Part shown: piece by piece, positions 22,941-36,782 of the stretch
How positions within the stretch are numbered: the first letter of the stretch is position 1
Layout of the letters: every line of letters begins with the position of its first letter
Origin: Enoplosus armatus
Taxonomy: Eukaryota; Chordata; Actinopteri; Centrarchiformes; Enoplosidae
Direction of reading: 5' to 3'
DNA: 64,000 bases
Assembly (NCBI RefSeq): GCF_043641665.1
Contig: NC_092186.1
Location: 17,379,001 to 17,443,000, forward strand
Notes under the pieces: model-generated
What the model saw: the letters and a program-made list of their open reading frames with translations, nothing else
Databases searched by the model: none
What the model was told of the DNA's origin: nothing
Program-made: the position numbers and the translations under genes

Positions 22941-25900
22941 GTTTTCCTAATTATTATTATTGTAAGTAAGAATTTAGACTTACAGACAATAAAATTCGGT
23001 TAGCCATGTATTTTATTAGCAGAATTAATAATCTGAAAAAAAAAATAGAATATAAATATAAAATGCTCCACTGAATTATTATTATCACTGTATTATTAGT
23101 ATTAAAGTGTAAATACATCTTCAATCCAATGATAGCATGTTCATTACATTGTATTACTGTACTGCTACTGCAGTTGAATTTTCACTACTTGCTTCAGGAA
23201 CAAACTGGCAGCAAAGCAGGATGATCTCAATATTAACAGATATGCACTTGTTTAAAAGAAGAAACAAAACCATTGAGACATGAGAGAAGACGACAGAACC
23301 AGTCCATCACTTTCAGCAGTGTCCTGGTATATTGACCTCGACACAGAACCCAGCCAGTCGGTAGGTCATATGCTAGGCAGCCGCCATGTTGAACAGATGC
23401 ACAGTGACTTAGGTTCAGATTGGCGTAAGGCGCTCAGTAAGAAGGGGGAGCGGATGACGACATGTTGGGAGTTGGGGTGGGATGGGGGGTTGCTGTGAGG
23501 TGGTGTGGTTGGGGTATGGGGCGGATTTGGATCGGAGACCAAGAGAGCAGCAGAGTTGACAGACTTTACAGATGCAACGGGCCTGCGGGAGCGCTCATGT
23601 GCACCGACTGATGGTTCATGGTTCATATGGCGGCGCGGAAAGAATCACCGAGCTGGAATTTCACATGTAGGCAAGCAACAGCCGTGTCAGGCCTGCCGGG
23701 GGCCTTCACACACCAGGAAGTGGATGAAGCCAGATACTGTGGAGTCTTTATTGAAGATGAGACAAAATATGACACCGGGGATGTCCTCAAGTCATGTCCG
23801 TTTTACTGTATTTGTTCAGTTATGTTTATAGCATAAAGGCCATTTCTAGCTTTGCTTTCGGAGCTGACAAAACAGGATCAACAGAGGCAGAATATAAAAC
23901 CAGCAGCAAAATTACACCGTGAGAAATGTGAGTGTAAGCATATCATTATTACAGTAAAACAACATGTTTTGTAGGTAGTCTATATGTGTATAATAGCAAC
24001 AACTCTAAGACACTAGTGCTAAATAGTTTAATTTAGCCGTTTATATTACACTCGTTTATGTGACCTAACTGTGACATCAGTATTGTAATCGCAGTTAAAG
24101 AAATATGATTAAGGGGAATTTATGTTATAATACAATGTTATGTTAATCCAAGTAAAATTAGGACAACAGATACTGTATTTCACCGCAATTTACACTTTAC
24201 GAACACAACCGCACTAATATAGTTGTGTGTACTGCTATTGTTGTAATTGCTTTAAAGTTAAATATTTGTGTTCATGAAACGTGCCCTAGTGAGGAGTACG
24301 TCAGCTCTATGAGAGTAGGATATTCTGAGGCTATTTTCAGGACAATTTCCAAAGCCGCATGTGAGTATGCAGCTTGTGTGTAATGGCTGTTTTGTATACG
24401 GCACTTGTGTGTGCAGTCCATCCTGGCATCCGACAGAGGGGCCTTGTGGGATGGCAGGTCTTTGACACCCACTGTCGAGAGCAAGCAGCGGAGGGCGAAT
24501 GTGTCTGGGCCTGCCCACTGCACAGACACACTGCTGGTGTCTGCAGTCAGCCAAGCAGAACAAGGGAGAGACACACACAGACGCAGGGAGAGAAAGAGAC
24601 TGAGGGAGAGATTTTACACACACAGGGAGAGCAAGTTGGGTGGTGCATCTAGGCGGTAGGAGTGTGTTTATGTGTGCTTGGGAGGTTACAGGGGTTGGGG
24701 AGTGTTTGTGTGTGTATTGCTGGGGGTACAGTATGTCACGGTATGTCTACTCCTTTAACAAAGGTGGACTGAATTAAAAATAAAGTCATGTGATGGCAGC
24801 ATAGAGAGAGGGAGCCCTCACCCTCTGTATTAGTCCTTGTCATTAATAAGAACTAAGGTTCAGCTTAAAACTTTTACTTAAAAGTAGTTTTCATGCCACA
24901 AAACTACATAAACCATTTTCGACTCATTTTTTTCTCATAAAATTGAATTCCCTGAGCGAGGTAAAAGACAAAAGAGTGAATTGACAGCCCCTTATTTGTA
25001 CACTGGTCCTAACTTATTCAGAACCTGTTCATTTCTGTCATGGGAAAGCCCCGCACATTAAAATTTCATAGTGTGTGTTTGTGTGGATATAAGATGGGTA
25101 TTTCGCATTGCTCAGCTCACTCAGACAGGGATGTTTCCCTTCTCTGGTCTTTGCAGGACTATATTAATGGCTTTCAAAATACTGATGAAATGTTTGACAT
25201 AATATTAATGGCCATCAGAGTTGGCGTTTTATAGGCCCTGTCGGCACCGGATGTCCGTAAAGTGCAGCTGAAATTACCATGTGTCAAAATGTCCAGATTA
25301 TAAGTGAGTTAGGACCTGCTGTGCTTTCCACCCACTCTCAACCCACGTCCTGTGACCCCTATCCGGAGGTCATGATGGGGGTCTTTTTGGATGAATTAGA
25401 AGGGGGCTTACTCCCCGAGGCTAGTCATGTTCCTTCTCAACAATAGCTGTCCTAACACAATCAAGCTCCAGGGGTTATCCCTTTCCAGTGGCGAATAAAA
25501 ATACCCTGAAAGAGGATGTGTATATTTAGAGGGACCGACTGTGCAACTTTCCACGGCTCGTTGACACACATAAACACTCGCAAAACAGACCAGGTCAAAA
25601 GCGCAGTTTGGCACTGGGTCAGAGATGTGCGCTTGACTTCTTTTTGTCACCGTGGCCAGCCTGCACATCAGGGCAGTTGTATTTTTTGCACGTAGAACCT
25701 GGAGCACTTCTAGCCTGCACAGAAGAGGCAGAGCTATTCGAAGGAACACAGGGTGGAGTTTGGGGGGAGTAGACTTACTCCTAGCTGCAGTTTGATCCAC
25801 CTCAGGGCCTCCTCCCACTATTTCTTTACGAGCTACAGACTCTTGTAACAAATTTTTGCCGATGGAGCAGAAAGAGATCTTTGATATTTGTCTTTAAAAA

Positions 25901-28900
25901 ATAGCCAGTTACATCTGTCTGGAGAGTGGACGGCTCTGTAAAACAGTTTGCCTTGAGGGGGGAGAAAGGCCACATCACCTGGTTTCAGCCTTTTCCGGTC
26001 TTGTTAACTATAAGAAGAAAAGACAGATGGGGGAAATTTCTTTGTTGAGTTTAAGCATAGCTGGGTGGTTGATAGTGGGACTTTTTCGAGGTGCAGGACC
26101 TAGCTCCAGGCCTTGTTCCCTTCAAGAGCAGGAAAACAGCTTTTGCTCATTTTCAAACAGCGTAGTAAGCCTATGTGTGATGATAGGAATGACTTCAAGG
26201 GAAAAGCTGAAGTCATGACTGATGTGATGGGCTCAAATGTCCATTGTAATTAACCATAATGCATATGTGAGAACAGGAGTGTTTGAAAAGTGTATATTTT
26301 ACTTGGTAAGGGGTCTGTGTGTGAGTGTCCCTGTTCACACTGAGTGCAGTATTGCAGCAGGCCGCTATTACACCTTATTCTACCCCACTTCTCATCCTTG
26401 GTGTCAAAAACACTCACCACCTGCACTTCATCTACACTTCAAAAGCCCCGTAGGCAAGAGGAGGGCTCCCCACTTCTATTAAATATTTCTCCCTTTCCCT
26501 TTTTGTCTTCTTGGGAACAGCAGCAGGCTTAACCAGACCCGTTCTCTTATCAACAGTGCACCAAATTCACTCTGAACATCTTAAAAGTACACTCTACCGC
26601 ACAGCTCACACATGGTGAATCCAACACACTTCAGTGGCAACAGCACCAATCACACGTGACCTTTTGTCAAGATATTTACATAATCCCCATGGTTCCACGC
26701 TGCAGCCTCCTGGAGGCACTGTCAGCTGTGGGGAGCATTTATTTAACCTCAACTCAAGCTGAAATGGAGTTTCAGTGACACAGTGACTTTAATGTTTAAG
26801 TGAGTGCAATATTTAGAGGGAAATGGAAGGAAGGTCAAAAAGTCTAACTGGCTATTATGAAGGCAACCATTTCATGGGGGCAATCTAGCAAATGTGGAGG
26901 TGTTGCTTTTGGTCTTTTGTTACTCAGATGGCCCTAACACCTGTCCATTTGGTAGAACCGTAGATGGCAGAGAGCCATAAAGTGATGTGTGTGTGTGAGT
27001 GTGACACAGATACTCTCATGATGTTTTTTTCAGCAGCAGACAGAGGAAGAGAATGGAGGCCACCCTGTGGGTTTGCCATCAGCTTCAGTCAGTTCACAGA
27101 GCTGCTGTTCCTCTTACAAGAAAGTCTGTTCTCCAGCAGACTTTCTTTCTTTTGATTGTAAGATGCAATCAACTGCAACGGGTTGAGTATAAAATATTTT
27201 TTTATTACATCCCCATAATACTTAAATATTTAACGTTTACTTCACTGCAAACTCAACTGTAGATAAAAAGTTTAATTCACATATATCATGCAAATATATA
27301 TTCAGTCTTCGTATGCCTGTGTGACATAGTGGTTGTTAGCTGTGATTTTAACAGGGATTTGACAATGAGTGCTGTGAAACACTAATTGCAATGAGCCAGA
27401 TGAAAGCGCCGGACAATATAGGCTGACCCCCTCCCTCTGTGCCAAGTCAGGCCATAAACAGCTTCCCTTTCCCCTCTCACACCCTATGGAAATCCCTTCT
27501 GACCTCTCAACTCACACACACACATGAATGGTGACAGTTGCTTAATCACAAAGGCATACACACGCATGCACGTATTACCTCCGCCCAATACACATGCACA
27601 TCAAGCCCCCACGAAATCTTCACCCACACCCTTCCTAGGGTCAGAGCCCACATCCACTCACTCCTACGCTAATGAATCAATCAGCTGGTTCCATTCATTT
27701 CATTGCTGTCAGATCATATCGATCAGCCCCTTTCTCCCCGTCCCAACAGAGCAGCAGGGGCGCTCAGAGATCGAGAGGAGTGGAAGGGGCTTGAAACATC
27801 CAGAAAGTTCAAAGACTTCTCATTTCTTATCCGCTTTTGTTCCCCAGAAATATGGCGTTTTGATGGTGTGTAGCAGTGTGTATGTATGTGTGTGGAATGA
27901 AAGAGAGAGAAGGGATTAAAAAAAAAGATCAAGAAGGCAAGTCGTCTTCTCCTAGAGTTTATACATAGTATCTGACCTTCCTTTTACCTCTGCGAGACTG
28001 CCGTGTTAGCACTGTGGATTCCAACATCACGGGAATGCTGGAGATAGCAGGTGGCGGACTTCAGCCAGGTGCAAGCTTATTCGCTTCCAGGGATGCCCCT
28101 TCTTAGCCATGAGGTATGAACTGCCCCGCCCTTCTCTGGCGTTTGAGCCTCTAGCTTGGCTAGGTGAGCGATGTGTATGGTGGATCCAACTCTCGCCATG
28201 CTCCACTCCCCCACCTACCGAGTCAAAGTCAGAAAGGTTATCAGTTATTTAAGCCCCTCAAAGTTGGAGCTGTGTGTGTGTGAGGCCATGCAGAGTGAGA
28301 GAGAGGGAGGCAAGAAGAGAAGGTTTTTCGTTTTTCAAAAGCCACTTAGGTCTGTTTATTGGCCAGCTACTTCATTTCAAAAGGTGTTGAGAGAAGCCAC
28401 TATGCAGGCCAGAGGTTGCAGGGAGCCAAGGTCAATTATGTTGTGGAGAAGGACAGGTAGGAGGTGGAAGAAGAGGAGGAAGGAGCGTGAGGAGCTGAGG
28501 AACCGAGCAGCAGTAGGACTGTGAGATCCATCTGAGCAGAGAAACTGTAATCTCCTGACTTGGACGCTTTCCACTAACTTATCGTCCAAGTCCCCACTTT
28601 CACACCATGCAGCTTCCTCCCAGATACAGGATTGTGCCTGGGAAGGGTGAGGCATTGCTTTCCACCAGTAACTTTCACTGTCTTTTACCCTCAGTCTCTG
28701 TATATTGCTCAAACATACACTCACATTGGTCCCAGATGAAAGGTCTAGGCTTTGATGCAGTCTGGAAGGAATCTGCCAGCGGCTTTTTAATGAATCTGAC
28801 AAGCAAGCCAGTGCCGATCAATGGAAACATTGTTCGACAATTTCAAGATGCAATCTCCTATAGTGTCAAAGTGGGTGAGTCAATGGCAGATGGAACGAAA

Positions 28901-31900
28901 TAATTCGAGTTCAACAAAAGGCACGGGAGTGAGTGAGTAAACACAAATCTCATATGAGCTGTGACTGCAAGCCAAGTGTTGTGGTTTTATTACCTGTTCA
29001 TGGTTAAATGTCTGAGAAATTCAAAGCCTTGTTAAACTAGCTTATCAACAGGAACAAAGCATGGTGTCCTTTTTCAACATTTGGTTTCTTTTTATAGAGT
29101 TTTAGAGTTTACGTTTGGTTCAGATGGTCACTGATTTAATATGGACCAATATATTTTATTGCCATTTGATTAGAGGAAGTCTGAGGTTGTATAACTGCGG
29201 TGGTGGTTTAGCACAAGGTTAAACAGGTACCACCAACTTCAAGGTCCCCAAGGTATGTATCGTGCCAGCCAGACAGCTTGGCGCTCTGGCCTGCCAAAGA
29301 TGAAGAACCGAATGATTCAAGGCTTTCCACCAAAAAAGGTGGGCATTAAGCAAAATCCTCTGCAGACAAAGCCTCCTTTTATATGCTGTTTACCTTCCCT
29401 TTCTTCACCTCCCTGTCACTCTCTTTGGCCTTGTCCCTTTCCCAGCCTTGCTCTCAGCCTATGATCTCTCCGCCCCTCTCTTTAACTGTCATTCTCATCC
29501 TTTCTTCTTTCATCCCATCCTTTTTGTCCATCGTTCTGCCCTCTGCCCCTCTTCAGTTCCCTCTTCTGTGACCGCAGCTTATCACAGTTACAGTAGGTCC
29601 TAATTGCAGTATTATTTTCCTTTCTCTGTTATCTCACGCCCTTGTGATATCAAAATCCCAACAGTGACAGTAAGCAGCTGGGAGACAGATGCTACTTACT
29701 GCTCAGAGACCCTTTGTTGTTGCCTACTACTTGATAAGGTCTTGACTGTCAAGATGACTTCCCCTATTGTGTATGGAGAGAGGAAAGTCTGCAGTTGAAA
29801 GGCATGGCAAATGCACGTCATCTCCCCTCATTCCACTGACTGAAATTGTTTCCTTACATGACAGGTCTGACATGCACTTTTCTTTCAACATGCATTGTCG
29901 CCCTCGGCTACTTTTGCAAAAAAACATGTTCCTTGGCTGTCAGCTTGGACAATAAAAAAGATTAGTGCAGAAGGAACGGCTACAAAAAAGAAAGACAGGA
30001 GTGCCTCAGTGGGCTGTAATGCAATATGTTGCTTTAGGGTGGCAGAGGGTGTCTAAGTGGGAGTCGTGGAGGTGTCTGGGTTTTAAATACCTCAGTCAAA
30101 CAGCTTAGAGTGTGAAAACAATCGGCAGAGACATGAAAGCGTGAGCGAGAACACACACAGGGGTCAGATAACCCCTGGCCAGATGGGGATGGTCAAGTGA
30201 GCAGGGGAGAAAGGTTGTGGGGGGTTGCAATGTTTATGCCACTAGTGTCAGGAAAGGGATATAAAAGCATTACCCCCTGTGCCACTTTTGGCCTCTGTAA
30301 ATCCCCAGGGGTACAGATATAAAAGGGTGGTGATGATTGGAGATTCAATTTGGCTTGCCATCAATCATGCCACCAAGATAGACAGGATCGCTGCCGATAG
30401 CCCATCCTTGCAACCAGATTGGGTTTGTGCCTCTTGGGATTCACGCCCTTTTTTCACGCTTTGTTAATTAAGCGACCAAGCTGCCCCTGCACTTACTTAT
30501 TTATGAATCTTGGCTTCGACCGGTACTGGAGACCACTTGGTCTCCCCTAATTAGTCCCTCACTAATGGCCCTGCTTCCAGACAATCCATACAATCCCAGT
30601 CCAGACCGCCGACCCCCACTCTGTCAATGCACACACGGAACCATAACACCCATATGACCTTGATGTTACACAACCCACGTTATCTGGTGTTGTGTTTCTG
30701 TGGTACTGAAAGAAGTGCCTCACATGGGATAATGAGGCAACACTTAAAAAAATCAATTTCCATCTCCGTCTGTCTAAGTAATTCCTCACCTGTTCATTAA
30801 CCCAAGAATAGAGCAGCGCGGATGTGTTGAGCCTCGACAGTCATTAGATATGGAGGAGAACCTGAAGGAACAGAACGGGAGGCTTCATGTTGGTGAAATA
30901 TTAACACTTTCCCAGAGCAGCGAGGGTTTTGCAGATTTAACTCTGCCATGGTTTATTGATATGTTTATCTTCCTTTAAACAGGCGCTTGTTGCAAGCATG
31001 GTAAAACAACAGATGTATACTGTTGACTTCATAACACCTTTTTGACTGAAGTATGCCAGTAGACATAATGACTATAACCCCAATCTTATAATTACTGTAA
31101 CTACCAATCAGTCCAGCAAACACCCTGCCCAAAAGCCTTTTTCCCTTCCTTTCAATGAAGTCACTGTTCAGGGTCAGTAAGCCCATCTGCTGTGGCCTTG
31201 TGTGGTGCGGTTTGAATCCCATAAACACTGGTCCTGAGTCTGATTTACTGGCCAGCGGCCCTTGGGATTCATTTGTATTCTACCCACTTTGGCTGGTTCA
31301 GGGTCAGGGCGGATGACTAATCAGGTCGGTGCCGATCCACACCCTGCGGTAAGAGCATTACCAACCCCACCTAGCTCACTTGGACCACCAAGAGGTCTGG
31401 CTTGTGTATTTGTGTGTGTGTTGAAGGTAGATGGAACACATATGAGCTGGATGGAAACATACTGATATTTTTGCATTTCGCACGTCTCCAGTTGGGGAGA
31501 AAAACAAACTTGCACCTCACTGTTGTTTATTCCCTTCAGACTGTATCGCCACAGGCCAAAACAGAACTGAACCCAGCTGAACACTTGTGCTAATGGGTGA
31601 GTTTAGGCATAAACATTGGGATTGTTATTTTTTAACTAGCTAAGTTTGCCAGAGGCTGTGTTATAAGGATCACAATGAGGCAGGTGGGTAGGTGGGGGAA
31701 ACTTCTGGGTGAGTTATGAAAAAGTTAACCATTTCTTCTCTTGGACAATCTTGGTGCAAAACAAGATTCCTCTTATTTGTGTTTACTTGAATGTACACGT
31801 AGATGTCCATTTGTACATGCATGTCTGAAAAGGCAACGAGAGAAGTAAAAAAAAACTTGATCCTCTGATTGTAGTTCCCTTCAGAGCTCACCTCTGAACA

Positions 31901-32456
31901 CTGTTGTCTCTTCTCTTTTTCACTGTGGCACAATTTATCCCATCAGCCTCTCTGGTAGTTATCTAGATAATATTATTTCAAAATGGAGTGGGCTGTCAAA
32001 ACAGCAAAGGTTAATGTATAAACTGACTATTGACTGTTGCTATAACCTGACCTTTTTAACCGATGACCCCTGCAAATGTGTGAACAAAATCCCTGTCCTT
32101 TTGATCTCCTTACCATTTCCCGACTCTGTATATATAACTCAAAATAATAATAATTTTTAAATACATTTTTTAATTTATTTTCCTTCTTCTCCCGAGTTTG
32201 GCACTCCAGAATACTCACGTATGCACACTTGGTGTTTGCCGGTGATAATGTGGCACCTCTATAATACTTCTGTGGTTCTGTTGAAATTCCCAGATGACCT
32301 TCTGTGTCCCTGCACATACACACACAGATGCACATCCATTCAAGATGGAAATCCATGTTTTAGATACAGGCAAATGTGTGTGTATGTATGTGCGCAAACA
32401 TGCACTTTGTGTCAGCACATAAATCAATGGGTGCCTGGCGGCCTTGTGGCTAGAGC

Positions 32457-32459
<3 letters not shown>

Positions 32460-32494
<35 letters not shown>
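32460..32494 (+). repeat. (TG)17 microsatellite
   Basis: Pure TG tract of 35 bp in intron 1, directly after GGCGGCCTTGTGGCTAGAGC, which faintly resembles a SINE head. Confidence 0.95.
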
Positions 32495-32496
<2 letters not shown>

Positions 32497-34214
32497 GTAG
32501 TGGTGGTGTGGGGGTAATTGGTGACACCCCGCTCCCCCCAAACTGCCAGCTTTAGTTACACATCAATGAAGGGTGAATAATACATTAGCCAGGGTAGCCC
32601 TTATTCCTCCTATGTATCCCAAGAGAAAGATAGAGGGATGGAGAGGTAGACAGATGACAAAATGAAAAATATCTACACTGTATATCTTCTATAGAGAAAA
32701 AAAAACAAGCTAGAAGAGAAAAGATATTTAACCCAGAGCTCCTTGTTCTCTCCCTAATCTCATTTGTCATCTTCATCATTTAGTCAAACCATCAAACTTC
32801 AACCTACCTCACTTCTTGTTTAGATAGTGTCCCTGTCCTCCTCCCTTGTCCTGATGTACGACCAGCTTCTTTCTCTTAGATTTATGCTGCTGTTCAGGTG
32901 CTTTAAGGACAACAGGACACCTTCAGATGAAAGAGGAGTCCAGGCATAAACTCTGGGCCAGTCAGCTGGCATGGGTTTAGCAGACTTGCTGGAGTGTGTG
33001 AGGGTCCTTGAGCATGGATCAGTGATGCAAGCGGTTCTGTAATCATAGTGCGATTATTTAGACATCCATCTTACTAGGATGATGACAGGATGAGTTTCTG
33101 TTTGTGTATGTGTGTTAGAGAAGGATAGAAAGTTAATTTTGTCTGTGTCCATGTCAGCCTGTGTTTGTGTGTGTGTGTGTGTTTGAAGCCTCTGCATTTT
33201 GGGACTTGCCAGTCTGTCTGTGTCTGTGCATGTGCATATGTGCGTGTTACTAACCACTGTACAGTTTATTCCTTCTTTCTCTGTTGTTGCTGTCTGGGGC
33301 CCTCTGTGTGTCATGCCAATGCACAGAGGTCTTTATGTAATTGAAGTGGGCCTCTGGAAGCCCCCTGCCATATGGACCTCAGCAGCCTTGGATGTCTGTC
33401 TGTCCATCCGTCAATTTCTTTTAATTGCCCAGAGCTGTGCCGTGACTATCTATCGAGTGGTTTCTCCATAGGTTAAATACATTAATATGTAATAAGGTTT
33501 GGGACCTCACCAATCCCTGACCGTGAGATTGACCAGATAATGCTGAGCTGGGCCGAGAACAGGTAACGTGTGGATGCTAAAGGCTCTAGTCTGGATGTAA
33601 CTTTCCCTAATTTGTCATTGTCATTCCCATTTGATTTACATCCTCTTTTCCTCCACTTTGGTTTTTATATAAAGGTGGTATATAAAGAATAAAAAAGTTT
33701 CTCAAAGCTACCAAATTTTCCATAAAAAGTTCCTCCCTCCTCCCCCTTTTTTTGTTTTTAAGAATAAACATGAAAATACAAAGCATATTGAGATCATGTT
33801 GTTGAAATCAGGGAACTAGAATTTGTTTGTGTCGTTATTGTTTTGTGTCATAAAGTTAATCCCCCTGTGTACTTTAAAGTTATATAGTCAGGCTCCTGGA
33901 ATCTGTGTGGCAGAAAAGTGTATGAAGTGTATTTTGGGAGTTAGATGTTGCTAATCTCTATAGCAGTCATTTTGTTTATTATGGTAATTATACTAATGCC
34001 TTAAAATGAACATAAACAACACCAGAACCTTTAAAAGCTGGAGACTTCTTCTCTCGTCTCATTTAAAATGCATCCTGCCTCTAGAGTCACACAGAGGTTT
34101 TGTTGCATCTGTTTGCATTTTTTCATATCATCTTGCAATGTTGCCAGTCTAGAAACTGGAGCTTGTTCTGCAGCACACCCTAACCCTAACACTTACAAGA
34201 AGCCACTTTGCAGG

Positions 34215-34255
34215 AATGATAGCTAAATGGCTAAAATGTAAATGTAATGTACATG
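34215..34255 (-). repeat. Inverted remnant of the teleost dispersed repeat
   Basis: GATAGCTAAATGGCTAAAAT followed by GTAAATGTAATGT is close to the inverted form of the fish motif (GCTAAATGACTAAATGTAAA and beyond). It lies in intron 1. Confidence 0.45.
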
Positions 34256-36257
34256 TAAGGTCGAGCAGATATTAGCATTGACATGGCCATGTTTTAAGCT
34301 TTTTCTGGATGCTCTCTCTTTGCCTGTCTCCTGGCTGGTTCATTACTGGTGCTTTTAGCTGCTGAAGAGATGAAGTCCATTTGCACAGAGGAGGTCTAAC
34401 AAGTCAAGTTATTACAGCAGCCAAGTGTGAGATTAATTAACTCAGTGGCGATTAAGAATGCGGGTCCGACGAGAATCTCGGCGGAAGCGAGGGGAGGTCG
34501 AGAGAGAGACACACAGATAATGTGAGAGAGAGCCTCCACTCCAAAACAGATCAACGTGATTAATCTCAGCCAGCCATTTGTGGGTATGTGGCATTGAAAA
34601 ACAAAATAGCTATAAATAATAATGATCTCTCCTCTGCACCTCTTACTCTAACTTAATGATGCCAAATAACAAATAAACACATTTGTCTGCCACCACCAGC
34701 TTCGGAAATGAAATAAAAGCCTGGTCCCCAAAAATAAATAAATAAATAAATTTTTAGTAATCAATCCGCAGCTGTTTGTCATTATAGACCATTACCTATT
34801 GTCACACAGTGCAAAGAAGAACAAAAAAAGGCAGACAGAAATGCATTTGTATCTAGCTATCTCATGCAAGAGAGCAACACTACTGCCAAGTTTTTTCGAG
34901 GTGGAAACTTGAACTACTTCACTCCAAAGCTAGTTAGTTGGTTATAGCCAGCAAACACACACCTAGGGAGAAGACAAAGATAGAGAAGAATGGGAGTGGT
35001 AGCTGTATGTGTGAAGGGGAGACTCTAATAAAGGCAGAGACAAAAGAGAAACAGATGAGAAAGGAAGGAAGGAAGGATTTGTGAAGGAAAAAGAACAAAA
35101 CCAGCCGACCTGCCCAATTTACCTTGCCCAGTGTTTTATGTACACAGCATCTGGTGTGTGAGTGTATCTGGGCCATTGTTCCTGTTCCTGTTTGTATTTG
35201 CAAAGTTGCATGCTACATTCGGATTTTAATTGTTTTACATAAAGCGTCACTCCCTCAACTTCTTTGTATGTGATAGGTACAGAGAAAGAGATATCTGTGC
35301 CTTTATGTGATCTTTGTGTATATGGATTTGTGTGGCTGTAACAGAAAGGGTGTGTGCGTGTCTCAGTCACACAGGCCCGTAGAGCCCTGACCTGGCGGAC
35401 TGCATTCCTGACTTCAACTGCCCTAACCTCCCTTTTGTTCTCCGTGTCTTTGACCTGAATGGCTAATGACTGGGCAAGCAGGTAAACTGTAACAAGCCCT
35501 CTGCCGACTTAACGAGCTGGTGTGAGAAGCACCAGCCTGCCCGCAGGGTTTACACATCACCTGGTCCTCCTTATCCTTCCTTTTGAAAAGAGAGGACAGG
35601 GGAGTGGGGGTGCAATCATGTGTATGTGTGGTGGTGGTGGTGGTGGGGGGGGGTTAGAGTATAATTACTCATCTACTAAAATTCCCCATCTGCCATTTTC
35701 TTCTCCCTTTCTTTTTTTCCCACCCTTCTCTTTTTTTTCCCTTATAGGTAAACGAGGGCATACCTGGGAAATTAACATGACTGGCGGTGATAATTGACTT
35801 GATAATTACCCTGCAACATCTTCATAAATCATCAGCGTTTGCTCGATGAGCCAAAAGACAGCTTTTAGTATGCCTAGCTGTAGTCTACGTTAATAGGGTA
35901 GTCACCAGCTCCTATTTTGGTTCTGTTTTTTGTTTATCCTGTCGATGGAAGTTTCCGAGGAGAAGCAGAAAAGAAACAAGCAAGCCTCAAAGACTTTTGG
36001 TCTCTACCACCGCAGTATTTTTTAAACTGTTTTAAAGTAATTGGAAGCCACTGGCATGCGGAAAATGCAGACCACATTGGGGCTTTGCCCCTCACTGCAG
36101 ACGCACAGGCAGCTGTTCCGGGTGTAACAGGAAGTAGCCATCTTTAATTAGATTCAACACGATCATTACATGCTGCACTGGAAGTGCATTGTAAGGTGAT
36201 CTGATATGTTGGCAGATGACTGTATAAGAAGAGACTGTATTAAGAGAAACAATGGTA

Positions 36258-36294
36258 GAGGGAGAGAGAGAGGGAGAGAGAGAGAGAGAGAGAG
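36258..36294 (+). repeat. (AG)n microsatellite
   Basis: AG tract of about 37 bp with GG interruptions, in intron 1. Confidence 0.9.
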
Positions 36295-36458
36295 GACATG
36301 TGTTTGTGAGAGGGACTCAGTGGCTATTGAAACAGAATGGCAAAGCTGGGTGCTAAGCCCTTTTCTTGTGGTGCTCAGCCATTCAAAAAGCCACGGCTTT
36401 TATTCAATGCCCGGTTCCAGCTCTTTCTAGGCTACACCCCCAGTGAACAAACAGGATT

Positions 36459-36484
36459 TGTGTGTGTGTGTGTGTGTGTGTGTG
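36459..36484 (+). repeat. (TG)13 microsatellite
   Basis: Pure TG tract of 26 bp, 230 bp before the long CA tract at 36714. Confidence 0.9.
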
Positions 36485-36711
36485 GGTATACGAGTCTTAA
36501 TAACATGTCTCATTTCACTTTGTATGTGTGTTGGTGTTATTATTGGTTAAATAATGTAATATGCACAATGTGTATGCATTAGCATTATGTAAGTGTACAG
36601 TATGGGTTTGTGTTCCCATGTGATTGAGCTCTGTTTGTTGAGTCAGCCATTGCTGACACACAAAATTGCCTGAAACCTGCTATTAGAGCTGTGAGGTACA
36701 CACACAATTTG

Positions 36712-36713
<2 letters not shown>

Positions 36714-36779
<66 letters not shown>
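36714..36779 (+). repeat. (CA)33 microsatellite, longest in the window
   Basis: Uninterrupted CA tract of 66 bp in intron 1. Likely highly polymorphic and Z-DNA-prone. Confidence 0.97.

Positions 36780-36782
<3 letters not shown>

Noticed and set aside
34176..34190. CCCTAACCCTAAC telomere-like run
   Set aside because: Only two units; far too short for an interstitial telomere array.
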